From Limnobacter thiooxidans (lineage in GTDB: Bacteria > Pseudomonadota > Gammaproteobacteria > Burkholderiales > Burkholderiaceae_B), in NCBI RefSeq assembly GCF_036323495.1, contig NZ_AP028947.1, positions 2,852,001 to 2,916,000 on the forward strand: a stretch of 64,000 bases of DNA. The letters are read 5' to 3'. Position numbers and translations under genes: made by a program. Numbering within the stretch: the first letter of the stretch is position 1; every line of letters starts with the position of its first letter. The notes beneath the pieces are model-generated. The model did not search any database, was not told the origin of the DNA, and worked only from the letters and a program-made list of their open reading frames with translations. Shown one piece after another: positions 35,110-44,591 of the stretch.

Positions 35110-37107
35110 ATGAAGAAACTCAAGCTTGCGATTGCCACTGCGGCCGCCCTTTGCAGCCTGCAGGCCAGTGCCGATGAATTCAAAATCAACCGTCTTTTTG
35201 TAGTGGGCGACAGCCTGAGCGACGGGGGAGCCTACACAGGAACTGCCACACAAGGCCTTCTGGGTGCAGGCGTGCCGGCTGGTGCGATACCCAACCGCAT
35301 GATGTTCACCACCAACTCGCCCAATGCAAAAATATGGGCAAGCGTGGTCGCGGAAAAACTGGGAATCCCCCTGGATGTGGATGTAATCAACGGCGTGTCC
35401 AACACCATCAACGGCGGCAATTATGCACAAGGCGGCTCGCGGGTGTCCAACCCGATTGGCGTGTCCAACAACCCCGCAATTGGCATCACCACCATCCCGG
35501 TTACTGAACAAATTGACCGGCTGCTGGCCGACACCCCGACGTTCAATCGTAACGACCTGGTCGCTCTGTGGGCTGGCTCGAACGATGGTTTCGTTCAGTT
35601 CGCAACCGTTGCGGCCGGTGCCATTACGCCCCAAGTGGCCTTGGCAGAAATGTCAACCGCAGCCACCCAGTTGCTCGCCCAGATTGACCGCCTGAAGGCC
35701 GCAGGTGCACAAAATATTGTGGTCATTACCGTGCCCAACCTGGGGGTCACACCCCAAGCCCAAATTATTGAAGATGGCTCGGTCAGTGGCACACCCGCCC
35801 CTGGATCCATTGCCCTGCTCACTGCTCTGTCAGACAGCTTCAACAACACCTTGACATCTGCTGCTGCCAGCAAAGGGGCAGTGATTGTCGACTCGAACAA
35901 ATTGCTGAGTGCTGTCATTGCCAACCCGGCCCGCTACGGGTTCACTTCCCCCACGCCGCTGCAAGCAGCCTGTGGCAACAATGGCGGCAACGACCCCAAC
36001 ACTTTTTTCAACTCAAGCCTGACCTGCATCCAAGGCGTGAATGCGGCTCCCGACAGCGAACAGCGAATTTTCGCAGACGGCGTACACCCTACTGCTGCCG
36101 CGCAGCGCCTGTTTGGAGAGGCAGGATTTGCCGGCCTTCAAGCCGCAAGCCTCAATGGCGTGCTGGCTGTCGCGCCTCTCACACCGATCCGGCAGCATGC
36201 CTTGAGCCTGGAAAATCGACTGACCGCCTTGGCCTTGGTGCGAGAGGACGCAACGGGCAAAGCCTCCTTGAGACCAGTGGGCGACACAGAATGGTACGGT
36301 GGTGCAGAAATCGGGCAGTTTGAACTGGATGCGCAGCAGGTTCAGGCTGGGCTTGAGTCCGACACGCAAATCGTGAAATTCGGTGGCGACAGAATGATCA
36401 CCTCGAATGCACTGCTCGGTTTTGGTGTCAGCATTGACCGGGCTCAAACTGACATCGCCAACAATGGTGGCGGCTTCGACAACGACATTGTTTTGGGCAC
36501 GGTGTTCAGCACCGTGGCTTTGTCCAAATCGTTGTATTTGAATGCGGCCTTGGCTTTTGGACGAATTGATTACGACATCACGCGCCAGTTTACGCTGGGC
36601 CCTTCACTTGAACGGTACACCGCAAACACGCAGGGCGATTTCACCTCCGCCCGAGTCGGTTTGGGCAGTATCCACAGCCTGTCGCAGGGGTGGACACTGA
36701 ATCCTCAAGCCGCCTACACCGTTGAAAAAATTGATCTGCAAGGCTATGACGAATCCACGGGGGCTGCCAGCCTGAGCTTTGGTGACACGCAATACAAGGC
36801 TGAACGTGTCAGTTTGGGCTTTCTAATTACCAAGGCACCCAGTGTACGTGGTGGTTGGAGACCCTTGTTGCGCTATTCAATTGAATCCGATCAGAACAAC
36901 GACGATCTGAAAATTCGAATGGGCCCCAACCAGGGCACTTTGGCCACCATTTTGGCTCCTCGCCCCGATGGCGACTTCCAGCTATTGAGTGTGGGCGCAG
37001 CCAAGGAAATTGGGGAAGGTGTGTTGAACATTCAACTGTCCAGTACCCTTGGTCAATCGGGCATTAGCGGGCAAAGCCTGGGAGTCGCCTACAAAGCAGT
37101 CTTTTAA
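35110..37107 (+). CDS. GDSL-type autotransporter esterase (EstA-like)
   Basis: The 665-residue protein has a signal peptide (cleavage near ASA-DE) and an SGNH/GDSL hydrolase passenger: nucleophile Ser36 in VVGDSLSDGG, the GSND block (about 155), and Asp/His in DGVHPTAA (about 323-326). A C-terminal autotransporter beta-barrel (about 390-665) ends in an aromatic residue (VAYKAVF). It would be displayed on the outer membrane to hydrolyse esters, as Pseudomonas EstA does. The site GAGGAGA precedes the ATG. Confidence 0.92.
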   Translation: MKKLKLAIATAAALCSLQASADEFKINRLFVVGDSLSDGGAYTGTATQGLLGAGVPAGAIPNRMMFTTNSPNAKIWASVVAEKLGIPLDVDVINGVSNTINGGNYAQGGSRVSNPIGVSNNPAIGITTIPVTEQIDRLLADTPTFNRNDLVALWAGSNDGFVQFATVAAGAITPQVALAEMSTAATQLLAQIDRLKAAGAQNIVVITVPNLGVTPQAQIIEDGSVSGTPAPGSIALLTALSDSFNNTLTSAAASKGAVIVDSNKLLSAVIANPARYGFTSPTPLQAACGNNGGNDPNTFFNSSLTCIQGVNAAPDSEQRIFADGVHPTAAAQRLFGEAGFAGLQAASLNGVLAVAPLTPIRQHALSLENRLTALALVREDATGKASLRPVGDTEWYGGAEIGQFELDAQQVQAGLESDTQIVKFGGDRMITSNALLGFGVSIDRAQTDIANNGGGFDNDIVLGTVFSTVALSKSLYLNAALAFGRIDYDITRQFTLGPSLERYTANTQGDFTSARVGLGSIHSLSQGWTLNPQAAYTVEKIDLQGYDESTGAASLSFGDTQYKAERVSLGFLITKAPSVRGGWRPLLRYSIESDQNNDDLKIRMGPNQGTLATILAPRPDGDFQLLSVGAAKEIGEGVLNIQLSSTLGQSGISGQSLGVAYKAVF

Positions 37108-37128
37108 AAAAACCGATCAAACTATCAA

Positions 37129-37167
37129 GAAAAAACCACCGAGGATATTCAATCCCGGCGGTTTTTT
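37129..37167. terminator. Bidirectional terminator between the autotransporter and hemL
   Basis: AAAAAACCaCCG and CGGcGGTTTTTT form a stem with one mismatch and T-runs on both strands, between convergent genes. Confidence 0.8.
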
Positions 37168-37228
37168 CTTGTTTAAACCAGCAAGCGGACAACATGGGCG
37201 CTGTAAATTTCGAGTAACAGCCACTGAT

Positions 37229-38524
37229 TTACTTGATCGCCGCAAACGCCCGGTCAATGGCCACTTTCGTGGCTTCAATCACCGCATCATCGTGCGTTAC
37301 AGAAACAAAACCCGCCTCGTAGGCAGACGGTGCCAAGTAAACACCTGCATCCAGCATGGCGTGGAAGAATTTGTTGAAGCGGTCTCGGTTGGACGCACTG
37401 ACTTCTGCAAACGTAGTGGGTACTTTTTCGCTGAAGTAAATGCCGAACATGCCCCCAATGCTGTCGGCGCAGAAGGTTTCCCCATGGGCATACGCCACCT
37501 GATTGAAAGCTTCCACCAGCTTGCGGGTCTGCGCTTCCAGCGTTTGGTAAAAACCTTCCTGCTTCAACAGGCACATGGTGGTCAAGCCGGCTGCTACAGC
37601 AACCGGGTTTCCACTCAAGGTGCCTGCCTGGTAAACCGGACCCAAGGGGGCGATGCAAGCCATGATGTCTTTGCGGCCACCGAAAGCGCCCATGGGCATG
37701 CCACCACCAATGATTTTACCCAGTGTGGTCAAATCGGGTGTAATGCCATACACGCCCTGAACGCCTTGCGGGCCAACACGGAAGCCAGTCATCACTTCAT
37801 CAAAAATCAACACCGCGCCATGCTGCGTGCACAACTCACGCAGGGTGTTCAAAAATTCGTGGCTGGGGCGAATCAGGTTCATGTTGCCGGCTACCGGCTC
37901 AACAATCACGCAGGCAATGCTGCTGCCACTGGCCTTGAACAGTTCGTGCAACTGCTCAACATTGTTGTAGTCCAGCACACGCGTGTGTTTCGCAAAATCT
38001 TCCGGCACACCGGCAGAAGTGGGGTTTCCAAAGGTCAGCAGACCAGAACCTGCCTTCACCAACAGGCTGTCGGCATGGCCGTGGTAACAACCCTCGAACT
38101 TCACAATGGTGTCACGGCCAGTGAATCCACGGGCAAGGCGAATGGCACTCATCGTGGCTTCGGTGCCGGAACTGACCAAACGCACCTGTTCCATTGAGGG
38201 CAGCATCTCACAAAGCGTTTCTGCCATCACGATTTCACCCTCTGTGGGCGCGCCGAAGCTCAAGCCACCCACCGCCGCGTCCTGCACGGCCTTGATCACT
38301 TCCGGGTGGGCATGGCCCAACACCGCAGGACCCCAGGAACCAATGTAGTCAATGTAACGCTTGTCATCCGCATCCCACACATAAGGGCCATTGGCGCGTT
38401 TGAAAAAACGGGGCGTACCGCCCACGGAGCGAAATGCGCGTACGGGTGAATTCACGCCACCAGGAATTGTTTTTTGTGCGCGCTCAAACAGCACTTCATT
38501 TTGACTGACCACTACACCACTCAT
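37229..38524 (-). CDS. hemL: Glutamate-1-semialdehyde 2,1-aminomutase
   Basis: The start [17 protein letters not shown] at 38524 has GGAG nearby and gives 431 residues, the family length. Motifs are [10 protein letters not shown], the PLP lysine in [16 protein letters not shown], and [12 protein letters not shown]. It makes 5-aminolevulinate in the C5 haem pathway, feeding haem and corrinoids. It is the last gene of thiD-thiE-hemL, 19 bases after thiE. Confidence 0.96.
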   Translation of the reverse strand: MSGVVVSQNEVLFERAQKTIPGGVNSPVRAFRSVGGTPRFFKRANGPYVWDADDKRYIDYIGSWGPAVLGHAHPEVIKAVQDAAVGGLSFGAPTEGEIVMAETLCEMLPSMEQVRLVSSGTEATMSAIRLARGFTGRDTIVKFEGCYHGHADSLLVKAGSGLLTFGNPTSAGVPEDFAKHTRVLDYNNVEQLHELFKASGSSIACVIVEPVAGNMNLIRPSHEFLNTLRELCTQHGAVLIFDEVMTGFRVGPQGVQGVYGITPDLTTLGKIIGGGMPMGAFGGRKDIMACIAPLGPVYQAGTLSGNPVAVAAGLTTMCLLKQEGFYQTLEAQTRKLVEAFNQVAYAHGETFCADSIGGMFGIYFSEKVPTTFAEVSASNRDRFNKFFHAMLDAGVYLAPSAYEAGFVSVTHDDAVIEATKVAIDRAFAAIK

Positions 38525-38543
38525 TGTAAAAACTCCAAATTGC

Positions 38544-39209
38544 TTAATGTTCTGCATTCACTGCATCGACCCACTGCTGCGCTGCACTGCAAACCTGCGC
38601 CGCATCGGGTTCCATTCCAAACAAACCATTCACCACTGCGACTGCGTTGGCACCCGCAGAAATCAGTTCGGGCACGCGGTCCAGTGTAATGCCGCCAATT
38701 GCCACTGTGGGCACACCCAAAGTACGCGCCTTCGACAACAAATCCAGCTCGGCTTTCACTGCATTTGGCTTGGTTCCGCTGGGGTACATGGCACCGAAAG
38801 CCACATAACTTGCGCCATCCAGCACGGCAAGATCTGCCAGTTCAAACTGATTGTAACAAGAAGCGCCGACAACCCACTTCGAACCCAGGCGGCTACGTGC
38901 CTGCGCAACGGGCTCATCGGTTTTACCAAGGTGCACACCAACGATGGCTGCGCCTTTAAAATGCGCAAACGCTTCAGAAGAGACATCATTCAAAATAAGG
39001 GCTGCATCAAATTTCTCGCACAGGGCATTCAGCTGCCCCACGAACTCAATCAACTCATCGGGTTGCCAATTTTTCTGCCGGCATTGAAACAGGCGAACTC
39101 CGCCTTCCAACGCTGCAGCTACGCAATCCACAATCGCGTCCGGTGTCCACAGGGCAGATCGTTCGGGCGTGATGGCATACACCCCATGAATCAATTCACT
39201 GGTGTTCAT
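38544..39209 (-). CDS. thiE: Thiamine-phosphate synthase
   Basis: I use the ATG at 39209 ([17 protein letters not shown]), which has AGAGG upstream and overlaps thiD by 14 bases; 221 residues. Visible motifs are [25 protein letters not shown] and the phosphate loop [12 protein letters not shown]. It joins HMP-PP and thiazole phosphate to thiamine phosphate. Confidence 0.94.
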   Translation of the reverse strand: MNTSELIHGVYAITPERSALWTPDAIVDCVAAALEGGVRLFQCRQKNWQPDELIEFVGQLNALCEKFDAALILNDVSSEAFAHFKGAAIVGVHLGKTDEPVAQARSRLGSKWVVGASCYNQFELADLAVLDGASYVAFGAMYPSGTKPNAVKAELDLLSKARTLGVPTVAIGGITLDRVPELISAGANAVAVVNGLFGMEPDAAQVCSAAQQWVDAVNAEH

Positions 39210-40026
39210 CGCTGGCCTCTTCATCGTCTTCCTCGCCCAAATGCTGCATCAGGTGCATGCGGTCAGGGATCAATTGCCCCTGCCCCACCACAAACCCGTA
39301 ATTCAGGGCTTGCCAGGTATACTCCAGGCCCAGCTCCACGGCATCCTTCACAGTCAGCCCCTGCCCCAGCCCCACTGCACAGGCACTAGCCAGGGTACAG
39401 CCTGAGCCATGGTACTGCGCTGGCAAGCGTTCGCAAGGATACGCAAGCACTGTCTGGCCTTGCACATACAAACGGTTGACCACGTCGCCCGAATCAAGGT
39501 GCTCACCTTTCAGCAACACCGCCTTGCAACCCATTTGCAGCAAACGTGCACCTGCCTCATCCACGGTAACGGCGCCCGTGAAAGCCTGTGCCTCAGGCCA
39601 GTTCGGTGTCAACAAGTCAACTACAGGGAATAATTCATTTCTGAAACCATCGAACAAGGCCTGACCACCAAAGGAATCTCCGCGGCCAGAAGCACGCACC
39701 GGATCAACAACCAGCGGCACATTCGGCCACAATTGCTTGGCTCTCAGGACCGCAGCCACAGCCGCCACACTGCCAAGTACACCGGTTTTAATGGCGCTGG
39801 GCGCAATGCCGTCTTCCAGCAAAGCATGGAACTGATCGTCAATCCAGTCAGCCGCGCAAGCCTCAAAGCGCTTTACACCCACGGTGTTTTGCGCGGTCAG
39901 GCCAGTCAGCACGGTCAAAGGGTGAGCGCCCAGGGCAGCAATGGTGAGCGCATCGGCCTGCAAGCCAGCGCCAGCGGTGGGGTCTGACGCTGAAAATGTC
40001 AGCACCAGCGGTACGGTCTGTGTCAT
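39196..40026 (-). CDS. thiD: Hydroxymethylpyrimidine/phosphomethylpyrimidine kinase
   Basis: The 276-residue ribokinase-fold protein has FSASDPTAGAGLQADALTI at the start, VDPVRASGRGDSF and the anion-hole motif YHGSGCTLASACA. It phosphorylates HMP twice for ThiE. An acidic tail ([11 protein letters not shown]) ends the protein and overlaps the thiE start. It heads the thiD-thiE-hemL operon and is divergent from rubredoxin. No TPP riboswitch precedes it. Confidence 0.94.
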   Translation of the reverse strand: MTQTVPLVLTFSASDPTAGAGLQADALTIAALGAHPLTVLTGLTAQNTVGVKRFEACAADWIDDQFHALLEDGIAPSAIKTGVLGSVAAVAAVLRAKQLWPNVPLVVDPVRASGRGDSFGGQALFDGFRNELFPVVDLLTPNWPEAQAFTGAVTVDEAGARLLQMGCKAVLLKGEHLDSGDVVNRLYVQGQTVLAYPCERLPAQYHGSGCTLASACAVGLGQGLTVKDAVELGLEYTWQALNYGFVVGQGQLIPDRMHLMQHLGEEDDEEASDEHQ

Positions 40027-40119
40027 TCAAAACCCAAAAAAAACCGACAACCTTTGTAGTCGGCTGCCAAACTCAGTATTATCCACCCGTTGCAATTTTT
40101 TTTCTGGAAGTAGGTCAGA

Positions 40120-40284
40120 ATGAATACTTGGATTTGTTTGATTTGCGGTTGGGTATACGATGAAGCCGCTGGCTTGCCTGAAGAAGGCATTGCGCCCGGT
40201 ACCAAATGGGATGATGTTCCCCCAAACTGGGTTTGCCCGGAATGCGGTGCCCGCAAAGAAGATTTTGAGATGACTCAGATCTAA
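40120..40284 (+). CDS. rubA: Rubredoxin
   Basis: The 54-residue protein is MNTWICLICGWVYDE...NWVCPECGARKEDFE. The two CxxC pairs (CLIC at 6-9, CPEC at 39-42) bind one iron. It is a small cytoplasmic electron carrier. It diverges from thiD and lies 20 bases upstream of a coiled-coil membrane protein. Confidence 0.95.
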   Translation: MNTWICLICGWVYDEAAGLPEEGIAPGTKWDDVPPNWVCPECGARKEDFEMTQI

Positions 40285-40304
40285 AAACCACACCCCATGG
40301 ATCA

Positions 40305-41684
40305 ATGACCGAACAAAAAACGGACCCTGCCCGCGCGTTTGAAGACCACGCTCCCACGCCGGTCAGGCCCAAGTTTGTTCGGCAACTGGGTCAATTTTCT
40401 GTTGGCCTGCTGATTGCCGCATCCCTGCTGCTGGTGGGAGCCCTGTATGCAAAAAACCAATCTGGCGCAATTCGCAATACCCAACTGAACCAGGTCAACC
40501 TGGTTGAAAGCCGCATTCAGCAGGAGTTGATCGCACTGAACGGCCCCATTGGTGAACCCCTTCAACCCCAAAGCCTCAAGGCTCTTCTCACGCTGGGCCA
40601 ACAGGTAAGCCAGCAAAACCGGCACATTCAATGGTTTGGTGCCTTGCACAGCCAAACCTTGCAGGTCTTGCTGACACAGGCCATCGAGGCTTTGTCCCGC
40701 CCGGTTGCAGGCATCAATTCAAGCCCCGAAGTGCAACAACAACTGGAAGCGCAAGTTCGACTCGATGCGCTCCCAAAGTTGACCCAACTCAAGGCCCACA
40801 TTGAGCGAGCCACCAATGGCTATCTTATTTTGCTGTTTGGGCTGGGGCTGCTTTTGGCTTTCATCGGCCTGATTCTTGGCTTTCACTGGTTTACCCATCA
40901 AAAAACACTCGCATTGAGCCGCCGAGTCCAAATGCTGAGCCGCGCACTGCACAGTCAACAACAGAACGATCAAAAACGTGAAGGCGCGCATGCCGCATTG
41001 GAAGGCGTGCTAAAAGCACTTAGCCAAAACCAGCAACTTGAACACCGTGGCACCCTGATGCAGATTGGCCAACAACTGGAGGAGCTCAACCAGAGCGGCC
41101 GGGCAGTGCTTCAGTTTGCAAAATCATTTCACCAGTTGTCCACACAAGGCACCCAAGTGGTGAAGTCAACGCTGAACAGCGAGCAGCGCAACATCAAGGC
41201 TGAAAGTCACATGGAAATCATGCAGGCCCAATTGGAAGGCTTGCGTTCCGACATTCGAAGCGCGGCGCAGGGCTTGCGCAAGGCAGGTGAGGTAAGCCGG
41301 CAATTGCTGGGGCGGCTGGACGCCACCCAAATGGAACTGACCCTGACCGAACCAGAGAACAATCGCCAGCTTCAGCAACTTGTGGAGCAAAGCCAACAGG
41401 CCTTGAAAGAGTCCATTGAAGGCTTGGTGCTGGCCAGCCAGAAAATCAACATGGGCCAGCACGAATCCGACAAACTGGCGGAATACATGGCGGTGAACCA
41501 GACCGCCTGGTCCAACCTGTTGAATCAGGTGGAGCAGGTGGCCGAGTCGGCTTCGCAGGAATCAGAAAACGCCTTGCGCCTGGCCAAGCGCCTTATGGAC
41601 AAAAGCCAGCAGAACCCGCTGACCTTGCCAATCAATGCCAATCGGGATCAGGCAGCCAAAGCACCACCGCAACTGCTTCCCTGA
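40305..41684 (+). CDS. Two-helix membrane protein with long chemoreceptor-like coiled coil
   Basis: The 459-residue protein has one membrane helix at about 29-48, a periplasmic helical domain (about 50-165), a second helix (about 170-192) and a long Gln/Leu/Ser-rich coiled coil to the C-terminus. The topology is that of a methyl-accepting or PilJ-like protein, but no conserved signalling tip is recognisable. The 20-base gap to rubredoxin suggests co-transcription. Its last 37 bases overlap the convergent arsS-like gene. Confidence 0.7.
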   Translation: MTEQKTDPARAFEDHAPTPVRPKFVRQLGQFSVGLLIAASLLLVGALYAKNQSGAIRNTQLNQVNLVESRIQQELIALNGPIGEPLQPQSLKALLTLGQQVSQQNRHIQWFGALHSQTLQVLLTQAIEALSRPVAGINSSPEVQQQLEAQVRLDALPKLTQLKAHIERATNGYLILLFGLGLLLAFIGLILGFHWFTHQKTLALSRRVQMLSRALHSQQQNDQKREGAHAALEGVLKALSQNQQLEHRGTLMQIGQQLEELNQSGRAVLQFAKSFHQLSTQGTQVVKSTLNSEQRNIKAESHMEIMQAQLEGLRSDIRSAAQGLRKAGEVSRQLLGRLDATQMELTLTEPENNRQLQQLVEQSQQALKESIEGLVLASQKINMGQHESDKLAEYMAVNQTAWSNLLNQVEQVAESASQESENALRLAKRLMDKSQQNPLTLPINANRDQAAKAPPQLLP

Positions 41685-42604
41685 CCTGCGGTGCAACCGT
41701 AGCAATGGTCACCCACTACAACATCAATAGTGTCCAACGCATTGCGCGTCAAGTCACTCAGTGTCATTGCCTTGCCGCTTGAATCGCGCACCGGCCAGCC
41801 CAATTGCTGGTTAAAGTCGCAATCGTACAGCGTGCCTTCATAATCAATCGACACCAGGCTTCGGCACATCACCGCCGCCAGGTTGCTCTCACGATAAGCG
41901 CCCTTCAGCGTATTCATGTAGGTCTCGAACGTGCCCTTGCTAATCAAGGTGCTGCCAAAACGGGCAATCGGCATGTTGGTAATCGTGACCAAGCCGGTAA
42001 AGCGAATACCAAACTTCTCGAATAGCACCGCCTTGTAATCGGCTTCCAGCGCTTCTTGGGGCGGCGGCAACGCCGGCCCTTGCGGGTTGAAAACCAGGGT
42101 CAAGTTCAGTTTGTCGCCATAACCCAGTGCATTCAGTTTCTGAAGCCCTGCGATGCTGGCATCAAACACACCTTTGCCCCGTTGCTTGTCGACATTGTCT
42201 TCCAGGTAACAAGGCAGTGAGGCAAAAATTTCCACTTCATTGTCAGCCAGAAACTGCGCCAGGTCTTCATAACCGGGCTCGCTCAAAATGGTCAGGTTGC
42301 AGCGGTCAATCACATGCACACCCGCCTTGCGGGCGGCCACCACCAGGCGCTTGAAGCGCGGGTTCATCTCGGGCGCACCACCTGTCAGATCCAGTTTCTT
42401 GACCCAACCCTGGTTCATCAACACAATCAACTGGTCAATCTGTTCATCCTGCATCAACTCGGTCCGGTTGGGGCCGGCATTCACATGGCAGTGGGTGCAG
42501 CTTTGATTGCACAGATAACCCAGATTGACCTGAATGGTCTCCAGGTTCAAGCGCTTGACGCTTGGGAAGGTGGTACTTTTCAACAAATGAACGACTGAGT
42601 GCAT
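41648..42604 (-). CDS. arsS: ArsS-like radical SAM protein (DUF3641 C-terminus)
   Basis: The start MHSVVHLLKS at 42604 has GGAG upstream; 318 residues. The radical SAM motif is CNQSCTHCHV (Cys-x3-Cys-x2-Cys), LDLTGGAPEMNP supplies the GGE-like SAM site, and the DUF3641 tail holds CYGCTAGQGSSCGGA. Family members form arsenosugars by adding a deoxyadenosyl group to methylated arsenic. The arsM gene that often accompanies it is not in this window. Confidence 0.85.
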   Translation of the reverse strand: MHSVVHLLKSTTFPSVKRLNLETIQVNLGYLCNQSCTHCHVNAGPNRTELMQDEQIDQLIVLMNQGWVKKLDLTGGAPEMNPRFKRLVVAARKAGVHVIDRCNLTILSEPGYEDLAQFLADNEVEIFASLPCYLEDNVDKQRGKGVFDASIAGLQKLNALGYGDKLNLTLVFNPQGPALPPPQEALEADYKAVLFEKFGIRFTGLVTITNMPIARFGSTLISKGTFETYMNTLKGAYRESNLAAVMCRSLVSIDYEGTLYDCDFNQQLGWPVRDSSGKAMTLSDLTRNALDTIDVVVGDHCYGCTAGQGSSCGGALAA

Positions 42605-42745
42605 GTAGGCTCCGGTTTCTGTGCGCCGCGCGGTTATTTCGTTTTGAGATAATGAGAGAATCAAGACTCTCGATCAAGGTCGTTGCGGTTTAATTATCGC
42701 GTTAATTCATAGTAACAAACTTACGGAACTTCATTCGCTCAAGCC

Positions 42746-42949
42746 ATGATTCAAGTTACAGTCAACGGTGAAAATCGTGAAATGCCCGAGAACAGCACCG
42801 TGGCCCAACTGGTGGAAGCCCTTGAACTGACCGGCAAACGCATCGCCGTCGAATTGAACGGCGAGATTGTCCCAAAAAGCCAGCACGCGGCCACACCGAT
42901 TCAGCCCGGTGCAAGCCTGGAAATCGTAGTGGCAGTGGGCGGCGGATAA
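42746..42949 (+). CDS. thiS: Sulfur-carrier protein ThiS
   Basis: The 67-residue beta-grasp protein starts [15 protein letters not shown] and ends in the Gly-Gly tail (VAVGGG) that is adenylated and thiocarboxylated to donate sulfur to thiazole synthase. Here the tail carries three glycines. thiG follows after 22 bases. Confidence 0.94.
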   Translation: MIQVTVNGENREMPENSTVAQLVEALELTGKRIAVELNGEIVPKSQHAATPIQPGASLEIVVAVGGG

Positions 42950-42971
42950 ATCCTCAGGAGCAGTACCCAAT

Positions 42972-43775
42972 ATGCAGAATACCCAAGACACATGGAAAGT
43001 CGGCAGTCGCGAATTCACCAGCCGTTTGCTGGTGGGCACCGGAAAATACGCCAGCCTGGACGAAACCCGCGAAGCCATTACAGAAAGCGGCGCTGAAATT
43101 GTCACTGTGGCCATTCGCCGTACCAACATTGGTCAAAACGCAGGCGAAGCCAGCCTGCTGGATTACATCCCACCCAGCCAGTTCACTTACCTCCCCAACT
43201 CTGCGGGCTGTTACACCGCCAAAGACGCAGTACGCACTCTGCGGCTGGGACGTGAACTTCTGGATGGCCACAACCTTTGCAAACTTGAAGTGCTGGGCGA
43301 CCCCACCAACCTGTACCCCGACATGGAAGAAACCCTGATAGCTGCCAAAGAACTGGTGGCTGACGGTTTTGACGTCATGGTGTATTGCTCGGATGACCCA
43401 ATTTACGCGCGCAAGCTGGAAGACGTGGGCTGCCTGGCCATCATGCCACTGGCCTCACTCATCGGTTCCGGCATGGGCATTTTAAACCCGTGGAACATCA
43501 ACCTGATCCTTGAGAAGGCACAGGTGCCCGTGATTGTGGATGCAGGCGTGGGCACCGCTTCCGATGCAGCGATTGCCATGGAACTGGGCTGTGCCGGCGT
43601 GTTGATGAACACCGCCATTGCCAAGGCGAAAAACCCGGTGCAAATGGCGCGTGCCATGCGTTTGGCTACACAGGCAGGAAGGGAGGCCTTTCTTGCAGGT
43701 AGAATGCCGAAAAAGTTTTACACGGCCAGCCCCTCTTCCCCTGTGGAAGGCGTTATTTCTTCCAGCACAAAATGA
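42972..43775 (+). CDS. thiG: Thiazole synthase
   Basis: The 267-residue TIM-barrel protein starts [21 protein letters not shown], with [43 protein letters not shown] and a variable tail. It makes thiazole phosphate carboxylate from deoxyxylulose phosphate, dehydroglycine and ThiS thiocarboxylate. It overlaps trmB by four bases. The dehydroglycine source (ThiO or ThiH) is not in this window. Confidence 0.96.
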   Translation: MQNTQDTWKVGSREFTSRLLVGTGKYASLDETREAITESGAEIVTVAIRRTNIGQNAGEASLLDYIPPSQFTYLPNSAGCYTAKDAVRTLRLGRELLDGHNLCKLEVLGDPTNLYPDMEETLIAAKELVADGFDVMVYCSDDPIYARKLEDVGCLAIMPLASLIGSGMGILNPWNINLILEKAQVPVIVDAGVGTASDAAIAMELGCAGVLMNTAIAKAKNPVQMARAMRLATQAGREAFLAGRMPKKFYTASPSSPVEGVISSSTK

Positions 43776-44476
43776 CAGACCAAACCCCTGACAATCCATT
43801 TCGCGACCAACACATCAAAAGTTTTGTGAAACGTCGGGGGCATATTTCCCGCGCCCAGGAAAGGGCCGTTGAAGAAGGCATGCCCAGGTGGGGCATTCCC
43901 TACAGCGCGCAAACGCCGATTGATTTCGAAGCGCAATGGGGCACCACTGGTCAGCCCAACTGGCTTGAAATAGGCTTTGGCATGGGTGAAACAACCGCCA
44001 AAATTGCGGCAGCCCATCCACAGGTGAACTACCTCGGGGTTGAAATCTACACCGCAGGCGTGGGTTCGTTGCTGAAAAAAATCGAAGAAGAAGGCATTGC
44101 CAACATTCGTGTCATTTCCCACGATGTGGTGGATGTACTGCGCGACATGATTCCCGACCACAGCCTGGACAAGGTGCTGCTATATTTTCCTGACCCCTGG
44201 CGCAAGGCCCGCCACCACAAGCGCAGGCTGATTCAACCGGAATTTGTGGCCAAGCTTGCCAAAAAAATGAAGCCCGGTGGCCTGCTGCACTGCGCCACCG
44301 ACTGGGAAAACTACGCCCATCACATGCACGACGTGCTGAGCGTGGCCCCCGACTGGCAGAACACAGTCAGCACGCCCTTCTCGCCAAGACCTGAAGACCG
44401 CCCGCTGACCAAGTTTGAAAATCGGGGTTTGAAACTGGGTCACGGTGTCTGGGACCTGCTCTACCGGGTTCGTTAA
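43772..44476 (+). CDS. trmB: tRNA (guanine-N7-)-methyltransferase
   Basis: The 234-residue protein has the SAM-binding motif [12 protein letters not shown], a [14 protein letters not shown] segment, and the TrmB signature [20 protein letters not shown]. It methylates G46 of tRNAs. Coupling to thiG is a recurring arrangement in betaproteobacteria and need not be functional. Confidence 0.95.
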   Translation: MTDQTPDNPFRDQHIKSFVKRRGHISRAQERAVEEGMPRWGIPYSAQTPIDFEAQWGTTGQPNWLEIGFGMGETTAKIAAAHPQVNYLGVEIYTAGVGSLLKKIEEEGIANIRVISHDVVDVLRDMIPDHSLDKVLLYFPDPWRKARHHKRRLIQPEFVAKLAKKMKPGGLLHCATDWENYAHHMHDVLSVAPDWQNTVSTPFSPRPEDRPLTKFENRGLKLGHGVWDLLYRVR

Positions 44477-44591
44477 ATCCGTCAGCCTCACCAGTTTCGG
44501 GGAACTGAACAGTTACCTCCCCTCTTGCGGTATGTCACAGACCGCAGCGGTTTGATTTAATTGGGATCGATTCAAGCAACCTTGTGACGGC

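Noticed and set aside
41648..42604. Selenocysteine in the ArsS-like C-terminal motif
   Set aside because: The motif is encoded by ordinary cysteine codons with no in-frame TGA.
42605..42745. TPP riboswitch before thiS-thiG
   Set aside because: None of the conserved aptamer segments is present; only thiC carries one in this window.
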